Counted from the first letter of the stretch, positions 35,601-47,289 are shown. The stretch is DNA of 64,000 nt from Thunnus maccoyii (GCF_910596095.1 NC_056533.1:1854001-1918000), one strand, 5' to 3'. Numbers and translations: made by a program. Notes: generated by a model not told the origin, from the letters alone.

Positions 35601-37243
35601 AAAACATGAAGTTACACTGACTAATATCTCCATTAAAATAAAAGTTATTATTCATATTTATCGTTATTATTGCATTTGAAAAACTATTTGGTGTATATTG
35701 TATATTGTGTGTTTTTGGTTCAGGCTCGTACAGTGCCAGCCAGGGAGTGGAGTGCATCCGTCAGGATATTGCTGACTACATCACGCGCAGAGACCAGGGT
35801 GTACTTTCTGACTGGAACAACATCTACCTCACCACAGGGGCCAGTGATGGCATCATGGTATGAAACACTGCTTTTGAGATGATGGGAGGGGGCAGACAAA
35901 GAAACAAGGGGCTTGACATGAATGACACTTGTCATAATAGTGATTGCACTTCTACCAAAGTGGGAGAAATGCTAACAGCGATGGCAAAGTGAAGCGGTTT
36001 CAGAGAAGAGGGTGGAAGAGCGCGGCTGAAATCTGGATCAGTTCTGGCAGGAGTTCGGAATTATTCTGTGCTGAACTGTGTGTGGTGTGATTTCTTAATG
36101 ACACAAAATGTAGTTCTGTAACATACGTCTGATTGGGTTAGCAGTATGTCAGTTTGATTGTGGGGAGCAGCTTCTACAAACAAATTAACCACATCAGTCA
36201 TATCTGTTGTTTTGTAGAGCATCCTGAAGCTGCTAGTGTCGGGTCAGGGCAGCTCCAGGACGGGTGTGATGATTCCCATCCCTCAGTACCCACTGTACTC
36301 TGCAGCCATCTCAGAGCTGGGGGCAGTGCAGATCAACTACTACCTTGATGAGGCCAATTGCTGGGCACTAGATGTTGAAGAACTGCAGCGAGCTTACCTG
36401 ACAGCCAAGCAGCACTGCCAGCCCAGAGTCCTCTGCATCATCAACCCTGGAAACCCCACTGGTAGGATGCATTTATGTGTGTGCGTATGTACACCGAACA
36501 CTTTATTAGGAACACCTGTGTAATATACTGCAATCCAATACAACAGCTCTGCCATAAATTTTACAATTACGAAGCTTATACGTTTCAGTTTTTGTTGACA
36601 TTGTCAGAAAGGTGATAATTCTACCTTATGTTTATCATTGAGGTTGTAATAGGTGGTGCTGGTGTACTGGTTTGTATTATACTGAAAAGTGTTCCTAATA
36701 TTTTGCCACCCTCATGTATGTTAATAAGGTGGACAAAATATTAGGAAAACATTTCGATTTAATGCATTGGCAATGAGAATCCCTTGTCCTCATATCAAAA
36801 CTAGAGTCCAGTGGAAACTGCTTGGTGATCACGGTTACAGTAATCAACTGCTTATATGGATCAAAAAGCTCTGGACAGAATCATTCCTATACGAATGCTG
36901 TTTGAATAATTCACTTATAGAAATCAAGTAGTCAGCTAACAGTGTTCATTTTGGGTCTTTTCATACATGAAAAAATATGGAAAAAAAATTAAAAGCTACA
37001 GAAATTCTATTTTCTTTTTACTTTACTCACATAATACATGTATGATGTGTATTTAGCGGCTGCACCACCATTATCAGGCGTTGAGGCACACCTCTGCAGG
37101 TTTGTGTGGAGGTGCGGGGTGTGGATGATTAATGTAATTGCTGTAAAACAATCAGAAAATAACATTTAATTGCTCTCATTCACCTTTCTCGCTACCACTC
37201 TCTAGCTCGATCAACCACTGCTTCTCTCTCTCTCTCTCTGTCT

Positions 37244-37277
<34 letters not shown>

Positions 37278-40200
37278 ATTTCTCTCATCTTTTTTAAATG
37301 AGTCGGGAAGCCATCAGCAAAGCCTAACTTTACTTTTAATGTCATCAAACAAAGAGAAATGTCCTCCCCTCTTCCTAGCAATGTTTTGTCTTCCCTCATG
37401 GTAGGGTTGTACAGCGTTACAAGTTGTGTTTCTCCAAAAGTTGATTCTGGTTCAATTTTCTCGCTGCGGGCCGCTGTGGCCTCCACCCCCGCAGCCTAAA
37501 CACACAATCTATCAGCCTGGTGACCTGAGGTTGGTGCTGAATGCACACTGAAATCATGATGGGAAAAACAAAGTCATTTTCTCTCAATGAAAAACGTAGT
37601 CTCCTTGAAGCTTATGACAAGCTGTCAAAAACGAGCCAACGAGATGCAGCAGCGAAACAACAAGCGTTTAAACAGCTGTTCTGTATTTTCAAACAGTCAA
37701 TAAAATTCAGTAAATACCGAAGCTGCCTGTCTCATTACTTTATATTCATGTAATAAATATACAAATGTCAATTAGATGGTAATTTACGTTAGAAATTAAG
37801 AAAAAGAAAAAATCAGTTATAACAATCATCTACTTACAGTGATCAATTTGACATGGACGGACATGATCATTATAAGCGGTTTCCACTGTACTTCCTTGCT
37901 TTATGAACGAAGTGTCTGTGTTTGACCAATCAGCCACAGTCATCCCTGCAAACCCCACCCCTAAAGCTTTTTTAGCCCCTGGGACTATCCCACCTGCTGC
38001 CTCTGGTTGAAATACAAGTTTTGTGTCTTTTGACCACTTTCACATTTCTATGCTTATTATAGAACATTTAAGTCATTTTTTGTGACATGTGTGTGAATAT
38101 CCATGCCAGTTGCATGAGAACATACTATAGCTATTCTCCTACTTCAGTGTTTTGTAAACATCAATTATGCTGCAGTGGGACAGTGGGACAGCTAGCTTCC
38201 CCTATTCACAAAAATCTCCCAGTTGCTTCCACTGTACTATGTCAGTAGTGTTTGTTGGCTGGGTCAGGGTCACTCTCAGACTGTGTTAAGTTCTGAAGTG
38301 TATCAGCATGTAATGCTTTTTACTGTGACACTTCCATTGCTTGTTGCCATATTTTTGAATACCTTGCACCTGGACACTTATACATGAAAGCATATTTGTT
38401 GCCATGACACCAGTGTGGTATGTACTTCCAGTGTGCATAGCAGTTACCTCTGTCTTTCTAACCCTCTGACATCCCCTCTCTGTTCTCTAGGTCAGGTGCA
38501 GAGTAAGAAGTGTATAGAGGAGGTCCTTCACTTTGCCTATGAAGAAAATCTGTTTGTCATGGCTGATGAGGTAAATTCCATAACTGTCAAACCACATCAA
38601 TGTCTTCACAGCGCCTGGCTGTACTGCATCATGGGTCATATTCAGATTGAGCAACATGTGGAAAGTTATCTGTATTCACACTTGGTTCTCAGTGGGAGCA
38701 CCAAGAGGGTAAATTCTCCCAAATTACAAATGGCATACTTGTCCACTTCCCTCTAGTTGTATGTTTCCATGCTAACAGTTTTGGTTTTATTTGTCCACTT
38801 TTTGAGATATCTCAAAATGTCAGTATCTCTGAGATTTCTGCAATAAATGAACAGGAAAAGGCCAGAATATATATGTCCATAATGAAGTCCTAATATTGTG
38901 TGATGTGTATTTTAATACTAATATAATATAATATACTACTTAGTCTGGCATCCCCAGACTTTTTTGTGTCCCTTGTCTTTAAGTGCTTGCATTTGTGCAC
39001 ATAGCGAACAGATAAAATGCTTTTCTTCTTGCAAATTCACAACTTTATTATTGAGATATTATCATTTCTATTTTTCTCTAGTTTATTCCATAAAAGTAAG
39101 TTTGTTTTTTTCTAAATTAGTCAGACCTTATTTTCCAAATCTTAGATTTTTCTTTTTCCCCAACAGTGGTCTTCATATTCTGACGTTAAGAACCAATCTG
39201 TGTTTTTTATATTGAATGCCACTGGCTCTCATGTAAGCCTCCCATGAAGGCTACAAACTGCAGCTTACATTGGCTGCAACAATTCCAACAGACTTCCTTT
39301 GTCAGTAATTGGAAAGATGTTTTTGTGTGATACCAGTTTTTCATCAACCTGGCTGGTATTTTTACAGGTTTACCAGGACAACGTGTACTCCTCAGACTGT
39401 CAGTTCCACTCCTTTAAGAAGGTTCTCTGTGAGATGGGCCCTGAGTACTTCAACAATGTGGAACTGGCCTCCTTCCACTCCACCTCCAAGGGCTACACTG
39501 GAGAGTGAGTATCCTCTTATCTGAGCTCTTATCTCATCACAGGATACCTGCACACGAACAGAGTGTACATTTGAATGAACATTAAAATGTGCTTTTACAA
39601 CTTAACTTACTTTTAACTCCACTGAAAAGAGCATTAGGCTTGTATGCAAGTTAGGTTATTATTAGAGATAGGCCTTTTTTCTAAGAAGACTTCCCAGTTT
39701 TCTGACATTCTCAGCTCTGTTTTAGACCTTCATTTCTGCAGTGTTTCTGACAAGTTAGGAGAGACAATTCTTGAGTGTATTCCTGGGCTGTCCAGTTGTG
39801 TCTGGAACAGAAACACAATTTATTAGACATGTCTGAGGTGAAGCTGAGCAGGGAGAGGGACGTTTTAGTATTGATATAGCATACAAATGTCAATACATGT
39901 CAGTAAGGCTCCACTGTTATCCAAAAGACTCCTACCTGCATGTTATCAAATACAAAGCTATAAAATGAAAATTGTTCTTTAGAGGAATAGTTCCACATTT
40001 TGCGAAACTCAATTCAAGTTTCTTTGTTGAGTTAGATGAGAAGATTGATACCAGTCTCAGACATGACAGTGTATCAATCTCCTCATCCAACTCATAATAA
40101 GAGAACAAATAAGTGTATTTTGCAAAATGTTGAAATGTTCTTTTAAGACAAGTTCAGTATATTTATGAAGAACTTAAATTGACCATTAGAGTCGGCACTG

Positions 40201-41401
40201 CAGTTCAGGCTTTTCACATTCGTTGAGCACAGTTTATGTTCATACTCAGTCAGGTTTCACACAGTTCAGTAGCTCCAGCCATCGGTGGTTAGAGCAGCTG
40301 CCAGGGCAGTGGATAATTCCTGGACAACTGCAGCCTGTGCTCATGTATAAAGTTCAGACACAACAGACTGACTAATGCACACATGAAGGCACAATTAAGC
40401 AGGGCTGTAACAGACACAATGGTTCAGTATTTCTGATTGTTTCTGTTCACAGAGACATAACTAACTAACTTTTTTTCCAGTCCCCTACCCATTATCCAGT
40501 GTCGCTGTAACTGACTGAAAAACCAAAAAACTTCTAAGCAGTGGATCTGAATCACTTGCTCCAACTCACTTATGTTTTCTATATGAGCCACACATCTCAT
40601 GGAGAAATTGACAGTTTTTTTTTTTTTTTATTTCACTGAAGAACCAAGTGGTTTGGTATGAATACTTGTATTATTACACTCCTAGTGTAGATTGCCTTTT
40701 TGTTGACCCATGACTTTCCATGTCATTTGTCCACTACTCTGTGTTTCTGTCTCCCACCCAGGTGTGGTTTCCGTGGAGGCTACATGGAGGTGTTGAACAT
40801 GGATCCACAAGTGAAGGCCCAGCTGGTCAAACTGCTGTCTGTTCGTCTCTGCCCTCCTGTCTCTGGACAGGCAGCTATGAACGTCATTGTAAATCCCCCC
40901 AAAGTGCATGAGCCCTCGTATGCTCAGTTTACCAAGGTGTGTGTCTCTGGCCTCTTGTTGTTCAAAATAACTGCAGATGTTCACAGTGTCCAGTCAAAAG
41001 GACATGGTCAAAATACTTCGGTTGGGGGGGGGGGGTGCTTATTATATTTGCTACATGCATTGACATATGAATATATATATAGTAAACAAGAACAAACATA
41101 CAGATGATGTAGGACTACAACATTTTAATACACTGCTATTGCCACAGGAAGACATGTAGACATGCCTCACAACGTGATTAGATGTGAGTTCAGCTTTAAT
41201 TAATTAAATTAATTAAATTAATTAAATAATTCATTCATTTTATTTCAACAAAATATTTGAAAATATTTTCACAATGGTGCCCCCTGTCTTTGCATGAATC
41301 CAGTGGAATACTGTCAGTTCTCAGTAGAAGGGAGAATCTCAGGGCACCTCTCACATAGAGCAGGTCTAGACCATACTCTTTTAATTTACAGAGACCCAAC
41401 A

Positions 41402-41476
<75 letters not shown>

Positions 41477-44028
41477 GTATATATATGTATATATATATAT
41501 ATATGTATATATATGTATATATATATATATATGCACTTTACAGTTTTCACCTGAGTAATGGGTACCCCCACCCCGTGTGTGTACAGTGTATGTGATGCGT
41601 ACCTGACCATGAGTTACCTTGATTGTTTTATGTGTTATGTTGGTGCCCAGGAAAAGAGCTCAGTCCTGGATGCCCTGGCTCACAAGGCCAGGCTTACAGA
41701 GCAAATCCTCAACTCGGTCCCTGGGATTAAGTGCAACCCAGTCCAAGGAGCCATGTATGCCTTCCCTCAGATCTTCATCCCACCACGAGCAATTCAGGAA
41801 GCCCAGGTCTGTTACTCTTTAGGCACTCTTTAATGTAATGGAATTTTTCCTGTGCTGTGTTTTTTTTGTTAATTGATGCAAAACAACAGAAGTTCACTTC
41901 ACAGAACAATAGGGTCCAAAAGTCTGAGACCACTTTCTCACAAAAATAAATGGGAAAGTGGTCTCAGACTTAGTTATTTGTACTACTTCCACCAACTGAC
42001 ACCAAAATTCATGTGTACATGTACTAGCTCTCCAAGTAATGTCAAATTTCTTGAAATATTTTAATGCCTTAGATTTTTTTCATTTTTTTTCTTATATCTT
42101 AGACATATTACGTAGCTTTAGTGGTCTCATGCTGCCTTAGTGTTTTTCTGTCCATGTGCGGGTCTCTTTCTCTCCCTTGTATTTAACAGCTTACTGCAGT
42201 CTCTTATTGCCACTGAGAAATAGTTCAGATGGGTAAGCTTCTGTCTGGTAAAAGATGCTTTTTACAGTCTGTTTGCTGCACATGTCATTTTTTTTTATTT
42301 TCATCAATTATTGACATGTGATGCACTTAATTTCATGATTAAGATGTGAGGTCATGTCTTTCTCATTTTTAAGTATCTTCACAGTATTGACACAGAGCCA
42401 GTGATTGCTTCTGTCTTTGGAAAATCTGTCATCTATCTCTCTTTCTTAATCTGATGCTCAGTTGACCCCAGTTGAGGATTATGTAAATTGGACTGTGAGG
42501 CTATAAGGAAACCTGTCTTTTTTTTTTTAAAGGGTTAAGGTTAGTTAATACTGGATAATAATGTGATATTTCATCACAAATTGTTTATGTAATACCGGTG
42601 TATTCACTATGGTTGAAATTTGCTAATCGCATTATACAGACACACACTGATAGTTATATCAAGAAATTAAATGCAATCCATAATTTCTTCTGTCTCACTG
42701 TGAATAAACTCTGCAGAAGCTTTATGGCGATGAATAAACCATATGTACATGTGTCACTTGTAATAGTCCTGCACTGTCTGACAGTTCATGGAAGTTGAGA
42801 AGTCACCTTCTGTTAACGCTAATTAGACTGATGTCAATCACACATCCATTTTTAAATATAGCCATCCACTGCATGTCGAAATGTCTGTGCATATCTGCTA
42901 GCTTGTGTCAAAAGTCCAAGCTATGCCTTTATCTTATACATACACTTAGAATAAGTGGCTCATAAAGAATAAATCGTCTGATCCCAGCATGCATTGAGCG
43001 ACAGGCAGTGAATTTCCTTGAACATGTGTCCGGTCTGTGTCCAGATGGAAAGCAGCTGAATAGAACAGAAGCATAATTTGGGGGCTGAGATCACAGTGGG
43101 TATGAGATGGAAATCAACTAAATGTATCGTTGCTGTCTCTGTGTATCTGCTGCAGTCCCTGTCCATAGCTCCTGACATGCTGTACTGTCTCAAACTGCTG
43201 GAGGAAACAGGTATCTGTGTAGTTCCAGGAAGTGGATTCGGCCAGAGAGAGGGAACCTATCACTTCAGGTTAGATATGAACATTTTCTTCCACCAACAGT
43301 GTTTATTTTATATGATTTGAGATCATGAGATTTATGTATCTCAATATTCTTTCATTGCCTAAAATTGTTTGAGACTGAGTTTTATTCAAGAGACAGTTTT
43401 GTACCACGGATTGTCCCATGACTGACTGCTGACCATACAGCATCACAGTTGTGGAGCTGTTTGTACTCTGACACGGATTATTAAACATTGGCAAATTGTG
43501 TCAAAGTTCACCAAAATTGAAGTTTGAGCTGAGATTTACTCCCTCCACATCTCCACAAATGAATCCACCAGCAGCTGCCAGGGGAAATTATTTGATTTGG
43601 TATGATGTTTCACTGTCACAAAAATGCTAATGTGATTGGGGCCTTAAGAATATGGGAAACAAAAAAAGTGAGAGGCATCAAGATGCATGCTAGATCATTG
43701 TGTGATAAAATCATAGCTCACTGAATCTAAATAAGATGGTATTCTGAGATTACCGTTCCCAGATCTAACATGTGCCGTAACATGTCTTTTAAAGCAGTTT
43801 ATGGTAAAAGTGATGATTTAATATGAAGACAGAAAATGCGTTGACTAAAAGAAAACACATTTGTTTCCTAGAATGACCATCCTACCAAGCCCAGGGAAGC
43901 TAGAAGTCCTCCTGGAGAAGATGAAGGAATTCCACCTCAGATTTCTTGAGGAGTATTCACAACAGGAACAACAGATCACCATAACCAACCAAGACCATCA
44001 CAGACAAATGTCAAAGCAACCAGACTGA
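29937..44028 (+). CDS. gpt2: gpt2, mitochondrial alanine aminotransferase (PLP enzyme), 11 coding exons
   Basis: Catalyses alanine + 2-oxoglutarate to pyruvate + glutamate. Coding exons: 29937-30230, 31758-31847, 33864-33972, 35724-35857, 36218-36461, 38491-38570, 39368-39504, 40762-40936, 41651-41806, 43156-43268, 43872-44028; all junctions GT-AG and in phase, 562 aa. The N-terminus ([17 protein letters not shown]...) is rich in Arg/His and free of acidic residues for 20+ positions, as expected for a mitochondrial presequence. Class I aminotransferase features are intact: GASDG (203-207), NPGNPTG (285-291), MADEVY with D316 and Y319, the PLP lysine K358 in STSKGY, and R511 in HFR for substrate carboxylate. 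The protein is longer than human GPT2 (523 aa) through the presequence and a Gln-rich C-terminal tail. Internal Met60 and Met67 precede the catalytic domain and could start a cytosolic form. Fish have more than one alanine aminotransferase gene; gpt2 is preferred because C16orf87 adjoins it. Confidence 0.96.
30427..30458. repeat. (AC)n microsatellite
   Basis: Sixteen AC units in intron 1 of gpt2. Confidence 0.95.
30817..31330. repeat. Dispersed repeat, copy B
   Basis: Long similarity to 9190-9620 (same order and orientation). Starts near CATTCCATGTCAAATCAGAC and ends with the TGTGCCGGTATTTGAGG stretch. Lies in intron 1 of gpt2. Confidence 0.8.
31408..31493 (+). repeat. Module shared with 9985-10090 (opposite orientation)
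   Basis: ATCATTTAGTGTACAAATTC onward to AAAGGCTTTGTTTT matches the reverse complement of 9985-10090. Confidence 0.8.
31494..31690 (+). pseudogene. Tc1-like transposase fragment
   Basis: With small frame changes the + strand reads SVMLWG, then [12 protein letters not shown] and [14 protein letters not shown], matching the central DDE region of fish Tc1 transposases. Both ends are missing. Located 67 bp before gpt2 exon 2. Confidence 0.75.
31848..32550. other. gpt2 intron 2, first part: no feature seen
   Basis: A short inverted pair (CAAGCTGCT...AGCAGCTTG near 32052-32078) is the only structure noted. Confidence 0.45.
32551..32640. repeat. (GA)n / (GACA)n microsatellite
   Basis: About 27 GA units pass into GACAGA repeats. 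In intron 2 of gpt2. Confidence 0.95.
32920..33020. repeat. CT/GA palindromic repeat related to the gpt2 upstream block
   Basis: CTCCTCGCATCTCTCTC and GAGCTAAGATGCGAGTGAGG form an imperfect inverted pair. The same motifs occur at 29160-29280. Confidence 0.55.
33040..33533 (+). mobile_element. 3' half of a Tc1-like transposon
   Basis: Matches the typical fish Tc1 3' region in order: CCAGACTTCTTCCATTTAAG, CCTGTCTCTGAGCTCTGCAG, ATATAGACAGGTATG, AAATCATGTCCAATCAATT, GGTCTCAATACTTATGTCAA, and the terminal GGGGTCTGAATACTTTCTGA. No intact transposase. Ends 331 bp before gpt2 exon 3. Confidence 0.88.
34105..34460. mobile_element. Compound MITE remnants in gpt2 intron 3
   Basis: 34105-34175 (ACGAACTGATCTACTTACTAG) matches an arm of the palindromic element at 54080-54690. 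34175-34450 matches the body of the hAT-like element at 7575-8786 without the insertion present there. This copy defines where that insertion begins and ends. Confidence 0.6.
34461..35723. other. gpt2 intron 3, remainder: no gene seen
   Basis: Contains one short tandem repeat (35345-35385). The GGGATGTCACGGTGTGAAAT stretch at 34659-34678 looks like a MITE end. No exon was recognised. Confidence 0.4.
35345..35385. repeat. 10-bp tandem repeat, about 4 copies
   Basis: Unit AACACCATGT repeated nearly perfectly. Confidence 0.9.
36498..36750. mobile_element. Fold-back MITE in gpt2 intron 5
   Basis: AACACTTTATTAGGAACACC (36498-36517) is matched inverted by AAGTGTTCCTAATATTTTG (36687-36705). That in turn pairs with GACAAAATATTAGGAAAACA (36731-36750). 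The AATATTAGGAA-type ends are typical of small fish Tc1-related MITEs. Confidence 0.6.
36809..37888 (+). mobile_element. Pogo/Tigger-like element, internally deleted
   Basis: Left end CAGTGGAAACTGCTTGGTGA and right end ATAAGCGGTTTCCACTG are terminal inverted repeats of the pogo type. At 37541-37753 the + strand encodes [20 protein letters not shown] followed by TSQRDAAAK, which resembles the N-terminal CENP-B/HTH region of pogo transposases. The frame then diverges and no DDE domain is present. Interior 37200-37415 is shared with the element at 8460-8610. Confidence 0.8.
37219..37277. repeat. (CT)n microsatellite
   Basis: CT repeats with minor interruptions, inside the pogo-like element. Confidence 0.9.
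37889..38490. other. gpt2 intron 5, last part: no feature seen
   Basis: No repeat family or exon was recognised. Confidence 0.45.
38571..39367. other. gpt2 intron 6: no feature seen
   Basis: AT-rich spacer between exons 6 and 7. Confidence 0.5.
39978..40147. mobile_element. 170-bp palindromic MITE in gpt2 intron 7
   Basis: The ends (TTTAGAGGAATAGTTCCACATTTTGC and TTTTGCAAAATGTTGAAATG...TTTTAAG) are imperfect inverses. Inner arms GATTGATACCA and ATCAATCTCCTCATC also pair around GAGTTAGATGAGAAG. This is a common short fish MITE type. Confidence 0.7.
41197..41230. repeat. Short (AATTAATTA)n-type tandem repeat
   Basis: TAATTAAATTAATTAAATTA pattern, about four units. Confidence 0.85.
41405..41532. 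repeat. (AT)n with periodic GT interruptions
   Basis: TA tract broken at intervals by GTATAT. Located in intron 8 of gpt2. Confidence 0.95.
41911..41972. mobile_element. Miniature fold-back element, copy 1
   Basis: GGGTCCAAAAGTCTGAGACC (41912-41931) pairs with AAGTGGTCTCAGACTT (41955-41970). A second copy lies at 45662-45707. In gpt2 intron 9. Confidence 0.7.
41973..43155. other. gpt2 intron 9, remainder: no gene seen
   Basis: 42180-42240 (ACTGCAGTCTCTTATTGCCA, then CTGAGAAATAGTTCAG) resembles 60090-60140, suggesting a shared interspersed repeat. Nothing else is assigned. Confidence 0.4.
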
Positions 44029-44455
44029 TGACCCGTACACTTGACAGTTTCTGTGATTTTAATATTGCTTTGAGTTTTGTGTTACAGAAATATTGTGCCT
44101 TCTCAGATGATATTTGAAGAGGCACAGGGTTCTCTACTCGTCTAGACATGTGGCCCTCTCCTCAAAGCCCTGAATAAGAGAACACACAGTATAGAGAAAT
44201 AAGAGGAACAGTGTTCCTATTTTCATCTAGGTAGTTCCTTCATGCTGTCATTGATCTGTACTCTGTGCCTTAGTGGTGAACTTCCACTGAGAATCCTGCA
44301 TTCAACCATCTGCTTTTTCTTCCACTAACATCTCTTTCATGCTTGGCCAAGGACTTCACAGCTTGTTACATTATTGCATAAAGATATCTCTTTGAATGCC
44401 TCTGTGTATAGTATACTTTTTTTTTTTTGCTTGTGTTGGTATTCCCTTATATAAC

Positions 44456-44461
44456 ATTAAA
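44456..44461 (+). promoter_or_regulatory. Proximal polyadenylation signal ATTAAA of gpt2
   Basis: ATTAAA lies 428 bases after the stop, followed by an A run and a TTTGTCTCACTGTT stretch. It is a common signal variant and the first good candidate. Confidence 0.45.
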
Positions 44462-45661
44462 GGATCGGTTTCTCCAAATCTCAAAAAAAAAACTTTGTCT
44501 CACTGTTATCTAGTCATGGAATGAGTTTTTGTTTTACTTGTTTTCTAGAAGTCTGTCTCTGAGATGTCTGCATTTACCCCAATACAGTCAGTCTGAGTGG
44601 AATCCTTTTATGGTGACAGAAATGAAAACTCCACAGCAACGTTTCTCAGTGACAAAACATTCCCTGAAGGTATCCAAAATATTATCATGTTAAGATGGTA
44701 AGATTGAAAGGAACGGTTGCAAATTTCTTTTCAGTTCATAGTAAACTGTATTTATTTATTATTACTAATACACACGAACATGCTTACACCATGACTACAG
44801 TATGACTTTACCAGAATTCATTTGTAAATTACTTTGAGCTTCAGAATTAGGGTTAGGGTTAGGGGTTAGTATTTAAAGAGGCTTTAGCATCAGTGATAAT
44901 TAACATTAGTGTTAGCTTGTTCTCCTTTGCTGTTATTAACCAAGGTATTATTAAAATTGGTAAATAAACAGGATGGACAAAAGGTCAAGAGTTACATAGT
45001 GTACAGTAAATACATGAAGTGTTAATGATTAAAGTGTCATTCAATTATAATTCTAGATTTGATGATAAACATAGCAGCCATACCAGATGATTACAGATAA
45101 CAATTTGGTTGTTTATTGCTTGTTTTGTAGTCCTGAACCCTACTAGGGATATGAATTCATAGGGGATTGCAAGGCCCTCTTGATTTTCAAGGTTCGTAAG
45201 AAAAAGAAATTGCCATATTATTGGTGTTCTATCAAGGTTCTATCAAGGTCTTCATCTGTGTAGATGGATAATGGAATGGTGTTTCATCAAATTTGTGTAA
45301 AACTAGAGTGCGCCATCATGAAACCACCAGAATTTAAAATAAAAATTTCTCCCTTTTGGTTTGCAATTTTCTTTTCATAGGAGAACACAGGACGTGATTT
45401 ACAGAGCAGATATGTATGCTGAAATGACAAAAAGATGCTATTTAATTTCAGTTGGATTTAAATCTTTCCTCATGTATAATTTGTTAGCAGTAATTCTGCC
45501 ACTGCAACAGCATTGTCACAGTAGCATAGCTCTAATACTTCATGTATGTATCTTACAAATAATGTGTTTTACTATAAAGACGGAGAAGTTGTAGGCCTTT
45601 ACTGTGAAACCAGAATTGTTGATGCAAGTAGGGAGTTCCTAATGTTAGCAAAACATATAGT
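44462..45661. other. Downstream of gpt2, no gene seen
   Basis: Possibly extended 3' UTR. Includes the telomere-like motif at 44847-44869; otherwise no feature was recognised. Confidence 0.4.
44847..44869. repeat. Short interstitial TTAGGG array
   Basis: Three to four TTAGGG-type units, one with an extra G. A two-unit CCCTAA match is also present at 46568-46580. Confidence 0.7.
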
Positions 45662-45707
45662 AGGGTCCAAAAGTCTGAGATCAGTTTCTCCTAAGTGGTC
45701 TCAGACT
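45662..45707. mobile_element. Miniature fold-back element, copy 2
   Basis: AGGGTCCAAAAGTCTGAGAT pairs with AAGTGGTCTCAGACTTTC. Shorter loop than the copy at 41911-41972. Confidence 0.7.
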
Positions 45708-46029
45708 TTCGGATGCTATACTGTTTACTGATAACATTTTTTCTAAAGAAATCAGAAAGTTAATTTACACGTTGTTATACCCCCGAACAAGCATGGTCAA
45801 AGAAAATTGATTAAAAAAATGTCAGTAATGGTGTGAAGTAGTTTTTAACAGTAATTAATAATAATAGTAATAATAATGATGATACATTTCATTTATAGAA
45901 TGCTATTCAAGATGCTCAAAGATGCTTTACACAGACAGTAAAATAAAGAAGTTAAAAACACTTAAGGGACAAAGTAGAACAAGAAGTTAAATTAAACATT
46001 AGAAGCACTTGTAAAAAGGAGTTTTGAGT

Positions 46030-46565
46030 AACCTCTTAGACAGATTGGAGCTGGACTTGTGGTGGGGATACAGACATTTTATTGGCAAGACAGGCTGAAA
46101 GAGCTGAGGGGGAGATAGATTTGAGATTGCACAAGGATGTTTTGCAGTCCTCTTTGAGGATGGAAATTGAAATTTGGATACTGATATCCATGGTGATTGC
46201 CAGGTGGTCAGCGATGTTGAGATCAAGATTATAGAGCTGATGTATTGTCAGACCAGCGGAGCAAACCAGATTCAGGATGTGATGGTGGCTGTGAGTGTGG
46301 AAGTTGATATGTTGTGTGAAGTTGAAGCATTTTAAAAGTTCCAGGAAATCAGAGGCGATTACAGTGAGTGGCATCAATGTGAATATTGAAATCACCCAGA
46401 AATAGAACAGAAGGTGAGGTGGCACATAGTTGGGTCAGAAAATCAGAGAAGCCAGAGAGAAAGGAATAGATTTGGTTGACTGCAAGGGTGTTACCAGAGA
46501 GTTTGAAGGTATTGTGTTGAAAATGACTGTGTGGCTGGAATGGAAATGCTGGTTGTTTCAATGTC
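46030..46565 (-). pseudogene. LINE endonuclease-domain fragment (L2/Maui-like)
   Basis: The minus strand reads SVLFLGDFNIHID (about 46410-46370), then after a frame change FLELLKCFNFTQHINFHTHS and HHHILNLVCSAGL...ADHLAITMDI. These are the GDFN and SDH-like (here ADH) motifs of an apurinic endonuclease domain. Truncated at both ends and frameshifted near 46370. Confidence 0.75.
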
Positions 46566-47289
46566 CTACCCTAACCCTAACACTGACAAACAACATGTTT
46601 TTCTCGCTGTAATCATTCCTCCTGTTCATACTGACCATTAGAAGATCCCTTCATAATGACCTTACAATGGAAGTGATGGAGGACAAAATCCACAGTCCTC
46701 CTTCTGTGCAAAAATGTATTAACGTTTATCTGAAGCTAATATGAAGCTTCAGCGTCCAAATGAGTCAAATCAAGTAGATATCTTTCAACATTACAGTCTT
46801 TTTAGTGCCAACGTCCCTCTTTTTGTTACTATACTTCCACCACAGCTCAACAGGGAAACACTGTCTGAGGAAACACAAAGAGGGAATTTGATGCTAAAAA
46901 GACTGTAAATGTGTCAGATATCCACTTGATATGACTAACTCAGACTGATGAAGCTGAATATAAGCTTCACATCAACTTTTAAATGACTGTGTGGACACAC
47001 TGTGGATTTTGGCCTCCATCACTTACATTGAAAGCACATTTGAAGAGGATCTTTTAATATCCAGTATGAACAAGAGGAATGATTACAGCAAGGAAAACCT
47101 CTTTCACTGCTCATGTGGACACCTGACTGCTGTTTGAAGACAGGCTTGAAAAATTGTGATCCTGTCCTTGAAATTTATGGAAATATTGTGACATTAGTCC
47201 AACTGGAGTAAGAGAGCAGCAAGTGAGCCAACTGTCAGTCACAGCTGTCAATCAACGCCCACAAGGCAGACATCAAAGCATCTTATTAA
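46566..47289. other. Intergenic, no gene seen
   Basis: 46640-46720 (GACCTTACAATGGAAGTGATGG) and 47010-47060, read in reverse, share a similar phrase (CATCACTTACATTGAAAGC). This suggests an inverted-repeat element of about 450 bp whose ends I could not place exactly. Confidence 0.35.

Noticed and set aside
46036..46425. 129-residue minus-strand frame as a possible host gene
   Set aside because: Its sequence matches a LINE endonuclease domain, so it is a transposon fragment.
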